Shown here: positions 51,672-58,148 of the stretch, piece after piece
Layout: every line of letters starts with the position of its first letter
How positions within the stretch are numbered: position 1 is the stretch's first letter
Source of the DNA: Arthrobacter sp. SLBN-83
GTDB lineage: Bacteria > Actinomycetota > Actinomycetes > Actinomycetales > Micrococcaceae
DNA: 64,000 nt
Assembly (NCBI RefSeq): GCF_006715285.1
Contig: NZ_VFMX01000001.1
Location: forward strand, 4,092,001 to 4,156,000
Reading direction: 5' to 3'
The notes under the pieces: generated by a model
Told to the model about the DNA's origin: nothing
The model's input: the letters and a program-made list of their open reading frames with translations, nothing else
Databases searched by the model: none
Position numbers and translations under genes: made by a program

Positions 51672-52100
51672 TCAGAGAATGCCCGGAATGGGATCGTCAG
51701 TCTCGGAAAAGGCCGTCTCCTTCTCCGCGAGGTACTCATTCCAAGCCTGGGCGTCCCAGATCTCGGCGCGGGTACCGGCGCCGATGACGGCAAGTTCCCT
51801 TCCGAGTCCTGCGTACTCCCGGAGCGCCGGTGGAATGGTCACGCGCCCCTGCTTGTCAGGTACCTCGTCAGAGGCTCCAGAGAGAAATACACGGATGTAG
51901 TCACGTGCCTGCTTGGAGGAAATTGGCGCCTCCCGCATTTGCTCGTGAACCCGTGCAAATTCCTTCTCACTGAAGACGTAGATACAACGTTCCTGGCCCC
52001 TTGTGAGCACCAGGCCGCTGGCAAGCTCCTCGCGGAACTTGGCGGGGAGAATGATCCGTCCCTTTTCATCCAGACGCGGCGAGTGAGTGCCCAGAAACAC
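51672..52100 (-). CDS. mraZ: MraZ, transcriptional regulator of the dcw cluster
   Basis: A 142-aa protein with two AbrB-like MraZ domains: SPRLDEKGRIILPAKFRE and EVPDKQGRVTIPPALREY, each with the DxKGRxxxP core. MraZ binds direct repeats in its own promoter and controls the dcw genes. Such repeats are present about 60-90 bp upstream. The start is GTG (MFLGTHSPRLD). It is the first gene of the cluster. Confidence 0.96.
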   Translation of the reverse strand: MFLGTHSPRLDEKGRIILPAKFREELASGLVLTRGQERCIYVFSEKEFARVHEQMREAPISSKQARDYIRVFLSGASDEVPDKQGRVTIPPALREYAGLGRELAVIGAGTRAEIWDAQAWNEYLAEKETAFSETDDPIPGIL

Positions 52101-52162
52101 TGGCCCACCGCCTGTCCGCTGTCAGGAACTGCACATCCCCTATGTTGCAACCACCCTCTTAT

Positions 52163-52197
52163 GTCCTCCACATTACTCCACTTTCCACCACAGTCAA
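52163..52197 (-). promoter_or_regulatory. mraZ promoter with MraZ-box direct repeats
   Basis: On the minus strand TTGACT (52197-52192), 16 nt, TAATGT (52175-52170) makes a good promoter. Within it lie three 10-bp-period copies of nGTGGnnnAn: TGTGGTGGAA, AGTGGAGTAA, TGTGGAGGAC (52192-52163). Known MraZ operators are GTGG/TGGG repeats at this spacing. Confidence 0.72.
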
Positions 52198-52257
52198 CGC
52201 AAAACGGCTCCTGGGACGCCGCAATTATGGGATGAAATGCCTGAAATCGCGGGAATA

Positions 52258-52286
52258 TTGAACGGTGGTGGAAAGTGGAGGATCTT
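52258..52286 (+). promoter_or_regulatory. Mirrored promoter/MraZ-box module, plus strand
   Basis: TTGAAC (52258-52263), 17 nt, GATCTT (52281-52286). The spacer and -10 hold two 10-bp repeats, GGTGGTGGAA and AGTGGAGGAT, matching the mraZ operator in 17 of 19 bases but facing the other way. No gene follows on this strand. Confidence 0.5.
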
Positions 52287-52363
52287 TTGGCCCCGCAAGG
52301 GCCCGGCGAATCTCCTCAGCGGGCGGGCTCGTCGGAAAGCCGTGGACCGTGTTCCTTAAACGC

Positions 52364-52389
52364 GAAAAGACCCGCCGTAGCGGGTCTTC
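52364..52389 (-). terminator. Terminator after the DUF3040 gene
   Basis: AAGACCCGC pairs with GCGGGTCTT with a 4-nt loop, and TTTTC follows on the minus strand. It lies 65 bp past the DUF3040 stop. Confidence 0.75.
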
Positions 52390-52453
52390 ACGGGCGATCC
52401 CCTGTGTCAGGGGAGCGGAATGGAGGGACGTGGGACGCAGGAGCCCAAGGCGC

Positions 52454-52825
52454 CTAGGGCTCCCCCCTGCGGCGCTCGTCCCAGCGCTCTTCCAGGCTGC
52501 TCATGAATGAACTCCGTTGCTTGCCTGGCTTTGCTCCCCCGCCCTTGGCGGCGGAACCCCCACGGGAACTTCGCATGGTGGCGAAGTAAACTCCGCCGCC
52601 CATGACCACGAAGCCCAGGACCCCGACGAAGATGTTTTGGAGGGTGACACCGACCAGCAACAGGAAGACACCTGCCAGCGCGCACAGGACCCCAATAACA
52701 ACATGCCTCGTGGACCATGAACGCCCGGGGTCCGAACCCATTGAGTTCGCGAACTTCGGGTCGTCCTCGTGAAGCTGCTTCTCAAGCTGCTCAAGCAGCT
52801 TCTGTTCGTGCTCCGACAGCGGCAT
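52454..52825 (-). CDS. DUF3040 membrane protein
   Basis: A 123-aa protein of the actinobacterial DUF3040 family. It starts with the family signature MPLSEHEQKLLEQLEKQLHEDDPKFA, has two membrane helices (about 42-59 and 64-82) and ends in a charged tail (SLEERWDERRRGEP). The function is unknown, though the gene often lies next to mraZ and the dcw cluster in actinobacteria. A strong AAAGGAGG precedes the ATG at 52825. Confidence 0.9.
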   Translation of the reverse strand: MPLSEHEQKLLEQLEKQLHEDDPKFANSMGSDPGRSWSTRHVVIGVLCALAGVFLLLVGVTLQNIFVGVLGFVVMGGGVYFATMRSSRGGSAAKGGGAKPGKQRSSFMSSLEERWDERRRGEP

Positions 52826-52910
52826 CACGACCTCCTTTTGTAGGCCAACGTCCGGGCTGATCCCAGCCACTACTTCTACTCCGTAGAACGCCTGCCGATG
52901 CTGGTAAGTT

Positions 52911-52940
52911 CCCCGTTTTGCCGGCCGTGGCAAAACGGGG
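52911..52940. terminator. Perfect stem-loop between DUF3040 and dinB genes
   Basis: CCCCGTTTTGCC and its exact complement, with a 6-nt loop. It lies 137 bp past the dinB stop and 86 bp before the DUF3040 start. There is no T-tract outside the stem, so it may be a dinB terminator or another RNA structure. Confidence 0.5.
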
Positions 52941-53077
52941 ATTCAGCATGCGGTCCCGGGAGCGGGAGCATGTCCAAGAGGGTCCGGCAGTAAGTCCATT
53001 CACTCGAAAACTATGTATCTCTAAGGATAGATTGTTGAGGGCTGATCTGAAAGACGGCAATGACTTCGGCGCACCCC

Positions 53078-54325
53078 TCAGGCAGGCCGCTGCGTGCCGT
53101 CGCCGGGCCGGTTTTCAGGCTCCATCAAACGTGCCGGCAGGACAGACTTGCTGCCGAACCTGCGGGTCACCTCGTCAAGGGCCTGTTCGGCCGCCCTCCA
53201 GTTCTCGTCCCGGCGGTCGATGCTTAGCTGGAGCGATGTGCGCGCCGCCTCCTCGAGCTGCTCCGCCCGGACGCCCACGAGCCTTACGGCCATGGCCCTG
53301 GTTCCCAGCGACTCCAGGAGCTGCAGCGCCACTGCGTAGATCAGCTGGGCGCTGTCCACCGGGGTCTGGACCGTCCTGCTGCGGGTTACCGTGGAAAAAT
53401 CGGCGAAACGCAGCTTCAGCGCCACCGTCCTGGCCACCATTCCGGAGCTCCGCAACCGGGCCGCCGTGCGGTGCGAGAGCCGCAGGAGTTCACGGCGAAG
53501 GAGTGCCTCGTCGTCGGTATCCGTGGCAAAGGTTTCTTCGGCTCCGATGCTCTTTTCCAGCCGCACCGGGGTAACCGGCCGGGGATCGATGCCCCAGGCA
53601 AGCTGGTGCACATGCTCCCCCGTGGCTCCCAGGACCTTCCTGAGCGAGGACACCGGTGTAGCGGCAACGTCCGCCACCGTCCTGATTCCCATCTTCGCCA
53701 GGACCTCCCCGGTCTTGGCGCCCACACCCCACAGTGCACCCACGGGGAGGCTGTGCAGATAAGGCACGGTTTCATCCGGCCCGATGAGCAGCAGCCCGTC
53801 GGGCTTGCATCGGGTGGAGGCAATCTTCGCCACGAACTTGGTCTCCGCGATTCCCACGGAGGCGGTGATGCCCAACTCCGCTGCGACCCGACGGCGGATC
53901 AGCTCACCGATCCCCCTGGGTGGCCCCAGCCGGCGGAGTGCACCCGTGACGTCCAGGAACGCCTCATCCACGCTAAGCGGCTCCACCAGACCGGTGATGG
54001 ATTCGAAGATGGCCATCAGTTGCCCCGACACCTCGTAGTAGAGCTTGTGCCGGGGTTCAATGACCACCGCCTGCGGACACATGCGCATGGCCACGGCCAT
54101 GGGCATCGCGGATTTGACCCCGAAAGCGCGGGCCTCGTAGGAGCCGGAGAGGACAACCGAGCGCTCTCCCGGGAAGCCGACGATCACGGGCTTGCCGCGA
54201 AGTTCGGGGCGCGTCCTCAGCTCCACGGAAACAAAGAAGGCATCCATGTCCACGTGCATGATGCATGTGCGCCGGCGCCCCTGGGGGCGCGCGGCTGATG
54301 GCTGGTTCATACCTGCGGGCCCCAC
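53078..54325 (-). CDS. dinB: DNA polymerase IV (Y-family)
   Basis: A 415-aa translesion polymerase. It has the palm motif HVDMDAFFVSVE, YEARAFGVKSAMPM, SVDEAFLDVTG with the catalytic acidic pair, and KIASTRCKPDG. A little-finger domain follows. There is no obvious C-terminal clamp-binding QLxLF, but the end is not conserved either. GTG at 54325 has AGGA at good spacing; an ATG at 54310 (MNQPSAARPQG) has a site too close to be used well. Confidence 0.94.
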   Translation of the reverse strand: MGPAGMNQPSAARPQGRRRTCIMHVDMDAFFVSVELRTRPELRGKPVIVGFPGERSVVLSGSYEARAFGVKSAMPMAVAMRMCPQAVVIEPRHKLYYEVSGQLMAIFESITGLVEPLSVDEAFLDVTGALRRLGPPRGIGELIRRRVAAELGITASVGIAETKFVAKIASTRCKPDGLLLIGPDETVPYLHSLPVGALWGVGAKTGEVLAKMGIRTVADVAATPVSSLRKVLGATGEHVHQLAWGIDPRPVTPVRLEKSIGAEETFATDTDDEALLRRELLRLSHRTAARLRSSGMVARTVALKLRFADFSTVTRSRTVQTPVDSAQLIYAVALQLLESLGTRAMAVRLVGVRAEQLEEAARTSLQLSIDRRDENWRAAEQALDEVTRRFGSKSVLPARLMEPENRPGDGTQRPA

Positions 54326-54433
54326 GGCTGCAATCCTATCGGCTTGTGGCGGCTTTACCGTTTGTCAGGGGTGCAGCGGAGGCTGGCTAAACTGGAGGCT
54401 GGTTTTGCCAACAACACCAGGAGGAAAGTCTCT

Positions 54434-54958
54434 GTGACGGCTATTGGAATCTCTAAGCCAGCAGGCTTGGCCGCGCTTGCCGCTGCGGCGGTGCTGGCCC
54501 TGGCCGCCTGCAGCCAGACCCCGTCCGGACAGGCAGAGGCATCCCAGTCCGCGTCCGTTGCCGCCACCCAGTCCACCCTTACGGCCTCACCCAGCCCGTC
54601 GGCGTCGCCCAATACCTCCGCAACGGTCGGCGCAGTGGTGGCGGGCTTTCCTCAGCAACTCCTCCCCCTGATGACCGGGGCAACAGTCGTATCCAGCAGC
54701 TTCGACAAGGCCTCAGCTCCCGCCACCGCCGCCCTTGTGGGGACGGTCACAGCCCCCACCGCCTCCGTCCTTGACTTCTATACAAAGGCCTTGGAAGGCC
54801 AGGGCTTCAAAGCCGTTCCCGGAGACAAGGTGGGCGGGGTCGCTTCCAAGGATTTCGTCCGCGGTGATAACGAAACCGTCAACCTGTCGGTGGTCGAAGC
54901 CGCCGGCGTTTCCACGTTCACCATTGGCGCCAACGTGGCAGCTGAGTCAGCCAAGTGA
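54434..54958 (+). CDS. Secreted lipoprotein, unknown function
   Basis: A 174-aa protein with a lipoprotein signal: basic start, hydrophobic stretch (GLAALAAAAVLALAACS) and the lipobox LAAC near residue 25. A Ser/Thr/Gln-rich spacer follows, then a compact domain (about 65-174) with a pattern of FPQQLLPLMTGATVVSSSF and LDFYTKALEGQGF. I recognise no family with certainty. AGGAGG lies about 10 nt before the GTG. It overlaps the polyprenyl synthase gene by 4 bp, so the two are coupled. LspA (31918) should process it. Confidence 0.82.
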   Translation: MTAIGISKPAGLAALAAAAVLALAACSQTPSGQAEASQSASVAATQSTLTASPSPSASPNTSATVGAVVAGFPQQLLPLMTGATVVSSSFDKASAPATAALVGTVTAPTASVLDFYTKALEGQGFKAVPGDKVGGVASKDFVRGDNETVNLSVVEAAGVSTFTIGANVAAESAK

Positions 54959-56049
54959 CGGCGGCAGAGCAGCTACGGAATGAACAAGCCGACTTCGTGG
55001 CAGGCGTGGCAGGCGAGCTGACTGGCTTCCTGACCGCACGGCAGTCAGTAATGTCCGGCATCTCCCCGGACATCGAACCAATCATGGGTTCCATCTCGAA
55101 CCTGGTCACCGGCGGAAAGCGCCTCCGTGCCCTGATGTGCTACTGGGGCTGGCGCGGCGCAGGGGGCGGGGCCGGAGCCAGCCAGGTGGTCACGGCCGGC
55201 GCTGCGCTTGAGCTGTTCCAGGCCGCCGCATTGATCCACGACGACATCATCGACCGCTCCGATACCCGCCGCGGAGGTCCCAGTGTGCACCGGCGCTTCA
55301 GCCAGCTGCACACCTCCCAGGGCTGGGCCCTGGACAGCGAACGGTTTGGCCAGGCGGCAGCCATTCTTGCGGGCGACCTTTGCCTGTCCTTCAGCGAGGA
55401 GGCGTTTACCGATATCGGCGAACGGGCTGCGTCGGGAAGCAGGGCGCGGCTGATTTTCAACCTGATGCGCGCAGAGGTCATGGCCGGCCAGTACCTGGAC
55501 ATCCTGGAAGAAGTGGCCGGACCTGTCCGCGACCGGGCGGGAGCAGTCGGAAGGGCGCAATCCATCATCCGGTTCAAGAGCGCCAAATACTCCACGGAGC
55601 ATCCCCTGGCCCTGGGCGGAGCCCTGGCTGGAGCATCGAATGAATTACTCCGCGGCTATTCCGCCTTCGCCCTTCCGCTCGGCGAAGCCTTCCAACTCCG
55701 TGATGACGTCCTTGGCGTGTTTGGCGATCCGGTCACCACCGGCAAACCGGCAGGCGACGATTTGCGCGAAGGAAAGCGCACTGTCCTGGTGGCCCTCGCC
55801 CTGGACCAGGCCTCCCCTGAAGAATCCGCATTCATTGATGCGAGCTTGGGCAGTCCTGCATTGTCGGACGCTGACATCGTGGAAATACGCCGCATCATCG
55901 AGGATTCCGGAGCGTTGCAGGCCACCGAAGTCCTCATTAGTGAATTCGGCGCTGCGGCATTCGAGGCACTTGACGGACTCCCCTTGGAGGAATTGCCCAA
56001 AGTCGCGCTGCGGAAGCTGGCTGAAGCCGCCGTCAGCCGAGCCTCCTGA
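54955..56049 (+). CDS. Polyprenyl diphosphate synthase
   Basis: A 364-aa trans-prenyltransferase that joins isopentenyl and allylic diphosphates. The first Asp-rich motif is HDDIIDRSDTRRG (from Asp96) and the second is LRDDVLGVFGD (from Asp250); GGKRLRALM is the diphosphate site. Residues before the first motif are bulky-to-small mixed, so product length (C20 or longer) is not clear; geranylgeranyl diphosphate is likely. In M. tuberculosis the syntenic gene is idsA2. The start is GTG in a 4-bp overlap. Confidence 0.9.
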   Translation: MTAAEQLRNEQADFVAGVAGELTGFLTARQSVMSGISPDIEPIMGSISNLVTGGKRLRALMCYWGWRGAGGGAGASQVVTAGAALELFQAAALIHDDIIDRSDTRRGGPSVHRRFSQLHTSQGWALDSERFGQAAAILAGDLCLSFSEEAFTDIGERAASGSRARLIFNLMRAEVMAGQYLDILEEVAGPVRDRAGAVGRAQSIIRFKSAKYSTEHPLALGGALAGASNELLRGYSAFALPLGEAFQLRDDVLGVFGDPVTTGKPAGDDLREGKRTVLVALALDQASPEESAFIDASLGSPALSDADIVEIRRIIEDSGALQATEVLISEFGAAAFEALDGLPLEELPKVALRKLAEAAVSRAS

Positions 56050-56058
56050 AGCGGCGGC

Positions 56059-56412
56059 CTACCAGGCCAGGGTCTGGGCCCTGCGCCTGATTTCGGTCTT
56101 GCGGCCTTCCCGGAGGGCATCAATGGGACGGCCGCGCAGTGACTCGTCGGCAGTAAACAGCCAGACAATAAGGTCTTCATCCGAGTAACCGGCATCGGCC
56201 AGCACCACAATGGTGCCCTTAAGGCTGTCCACTACCTGGCCGTCCTGGATGAATTCGGCGGGAACCGACCGGATTTTCCGTTCGCCCACCCGCAGTGCCG
56301 CCAGCGCACGTTCATCAATAAGGCTGTGCACCTTGGTGACGGAAACATCCAATAAACGGGCGACGTCGGGCAGTGGCAACCACTCGCCCACCAGGTTTTC
56401 TACATTACTCAC
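56059..56412 (-). CDS. Rv2175c-family DNA-binding protein
   Basis: A 117-aa protein of the Rv2175c family. A winged helix-turn-helix-like start (EWLPLPDVARLLDVSVTKVHSLIDERAL) is followed by the family C-domain (GYSDEDLIVWLFTADESLRGRPIDALREGR). In M. tuberculosis Rv2175c binds DNA and is phosphorylated by PknL, encoded next door. Here a PASTA kinase lies 1.7 kb away on the other strand, so the same pairing is likely. It ends 9 bp from the convergent prenyl synthase stop. Confidence 0.9.
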   Translation of the reverse strand: MSNVENLVGEWLPLPDVARLLDVSVTKVHSLIDERALAALRVGERKIRSVPAEFIQDGQVVDSLKGTIVVLADAGYSDEDLIVWLFTADESLRGRPIDALREGRKTEIRRRAQTLAW

Positions 56413-56559
56413 GGATCAAGGTTGCCATGCGGCGCGCCCCGGCGCCTAGTCGAAGCAATTCATTCCGCCCTTGGCCTGCGGACACTCCCGAAAAGAAGGC
56501 ATTACACGCAATCAGGAATTTCTTGTGCTAATCCCGAATTCATGAGAGATTCACATGCA

Positions 56560-56597
56560 TCACAGTTGTAACAGTAATAACTTAAGTCACAGTAGTA
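56560..56597 (+). promoter_or_regulatory. Direct repeats upstream of the LysM gene
   Basis: TCACAGTTGTA (56560-56570) and TCACAGTAGTA (56587-56597) repeat at 27 bp. Between them GTAAC-AGTA-ATAAC resembles MtrA-type GTAAC tandems, loosely. The region is AT-rich for this genome and lies 65-102 bp before the start. Confidence 0.35.
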
Positions 56598-56661
56598 TCA
56601 AGATTGACAGCGGCATCCCCGTCCGCGTCCGCACCCGCAGTTGAGAAGAGGATTCTTTCCG

Positions 56662-58047
56662 ATGACGATGTCCCGCTCGCCCAAGCAGCCCCCCAAACCG
56701 AGTCTGCCGATGATTGCCGCCACCACGGCGGCACTGCCAGCGGTCGTCCTGTCATCCCTGGCCCTGGCCCAGCCGGCTGCAGCGCAGCAGCCCGCCCGGA
56801 GCATCCCCAGCAGCCTGGCAGCAGCAATGAAGGCCCAGGCCGAGGCGAAGGCAGCCGGCACCGTGATCCCCGCTTCTGTTGTCTCCACCACCATTCCGGC
56901 CGCTTTCCAGCCGGCCCAGCCCACGGCCCCCGCCGAGTACACGATTGTCCGCGGCGATACGGTCAGCGCCATCGCGGGCCGTTTCGGCCTGGACACCGGT
57001 GAGATCCTCAAGCTGAACAACCTGCAGGCCAACACCATCATTTACCCGGGCCAGAAACTCAAGCTGTCCGGTTCCCCCACTCCCGCAGCACCCGCGCCTG
57101 CACCCGCCGCTGCCCCTGCAGCCCCGGCGCCCGGCGCCGGAGCAACCTACACAGTGAAGTCCGGCGACACCCTTGGCGCCATCGCAGCCAGGCACAACGT
57201 GGCCCTTTCGGACGTCTTCACTTGGAACAACCTCTCCATGCGTTCCATCATCTATCCGGGACAGAAGATCAAGGTTGGCGGCGGCTCCGCGCCCGCTCCG
57301 GCCGCTCCTGCGCCGGCGGCTCCAGCACCTGCGCCCGCCCTGGCCAACACCTCGGCGCCGGCAACAGGCTCCTACACCATCAAAGCCGGCGACACGCTCT
57401 CAGCCATCGCATCCCGCAATGGGGTAAAGCTGTCGGACCTGCTGTCTGCCAACAAGCTGAGCATGACCACCATCATTTATCCGGGCAGCAAACTGGTCAT
57501 CCCCGGCGCCTCCGGCCAACCGGCAGCACAGCCTGCGGCGCCCCAGCCGGCTGCTGCTCCCCTGGTGCCCAGCTCGTTCCTCGGATTCAGCTACCCGGCC
57601 GCTGTTGTCAGCTCGGCCAATGAGAACAAGGCCCTGCTGAATGCTTCGCCCGTTCCCTCACGGGAGGAAATGAAGAACATCGTTGCGGACACGGCGCGCC
57701 GCATGGGTGTGGACACCTCCCTTGCCCTTGCCTTTGCCTTCCAGGAGTCCGGCTTCAACCAGCGCGCCGTATCCCCGGCCAACGCAATCGGCACCATGCA
57801 GGTTATACCCAGCTCCGGACAGTGGGCATCGGACCTGGTGGGACGGAAGCTGAACCTCCTGGACCCGTACGACAACGCCGCAGCCGGCGTGGCCATCATC
57901 CGGCAGCTGCTGGCTACCAGCAAGGACCAGGACACGGCAATCGCCGGTTACTACCAGGGCCAGTACTCGGTGAGCAAGTACGGCATGTACGACGACACCA
58001 AGGCGTACCTTGCAGCGATCAAGGCCCACCAGAAGAACTTCAGGTGA
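56662..58047 (+). CDS. Secreted LysM protein with lytic transglycosylase-like domain
   Basis: A 461-aa cell-wall protein. A signal sequence (about 20-45, ending near QPAAAQQ) is followed by three LysM repeats (about 91-135, 162-206 and 237-282) joined by Ala/Pro linkers. A C-terminal SLT-like domain (about 334-455) holds the probable catalytic Glu362 in FQESGFNQRAVSPANAIGTMQVIP. LysM binds peptidoglycan and the SLT domain would cut glycan strands. The ATG at 56662 follows AGAGGA; a second ATG lies two codons on. A terminator separates it from the kinase gene. Confidence 0.9.
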   Translation: MTMSRSPKQPPKPSLPMIAATTAALPAVVLSSLALAQPAAAQQPARSIPSSLAAAMKAQAEAKAAGTVIPASVVSTTIPAAFQPAQPTAPAEYTIVRGDTVSAIAGRFGLDTGEILKLNNLQANTIIYPGQKLKLSGSPTPAAPAPAPAAAPAAPAPGAGATYTVKSGDTLGAIAARHNVALSDVFTWNNLSMRSIIYPGQKIKVGGGSAPAPAAPAPAAPAPAPALANTSAPATGSYTIKAGDTLSAIASRNGVKLSDLLSANKLSMTTIIYPGSKLVIPGASGQPAAQPAAPQPAAAPLVPSSFLGFSYPAAVVSSANENKALLNASPVPSREEMKNIVADTARRMGVDTSLALAFAFQESGFNQRAVSPANAIGTMQVIPSSGQWASDLVGRKLNLLDPYDNAAAGVAIIRQLLATSKDQDTAIAGYYQGQYSVSKYGMYDDTKAYLAAIKAHQKNFR

Positions 58048-58074
58048 GCTACTGACACTGACCAGTGCAGTAGT

Positions 58075-58110
58075 GCGGGTCCGAACCGTTACCGGTTCGG
58101 ACCCGCTTTC
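58075..58110 (+). terminator. Terminator after the LysM gene
   Basis: Perfect 14-bp stem (GCGGGTCCGAACCG and its complement), 4-nt loop, then TTTCGTTTC. Confidence 0.88.
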
Positions 58111-58148
58111 GTTTCAGGCGCGTTTTGCTGCGGGATTAGGATCATAAG

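Larger units (their letters stand above)
52101..52453. other. Non-coding mraZ control region
   Basis: This 353-bp gap holds the mraZ leader, the mraZ promoter with three MraZ-type repeats, a mirrored promoter/repeat module on the plus strand, and the terminator of the DUF3040 gene. Short open frames here lack ribosome binding sites and protein-like composition. No coding gene is supported. Confidence 0.75.

Noticed and set aside
52265..52510. Small plus-strand open frame after the mirrored MraZ-box module
   Set aside because: No ribosome binding site, Arg/Gly-rich composition, crosses the DUF3040 terminator and runs into that gene. A non-coding transcript is more plausible.
54344..54433. Upstream extension of the lipoprotein
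   Set aside because: It would put about 30 charged residues before the signal peptide. AGGAGG points to the GTG at 54434.
56413..56661. Possible c-di-AMP (ydaO) riboswitch before the LysM gene
   Set aside because: Such riboswitches precede wall-hydrolase genes in actinobacteria, but I could not see the conserved cores or a matching stem set. Direct repeats explain the region better.
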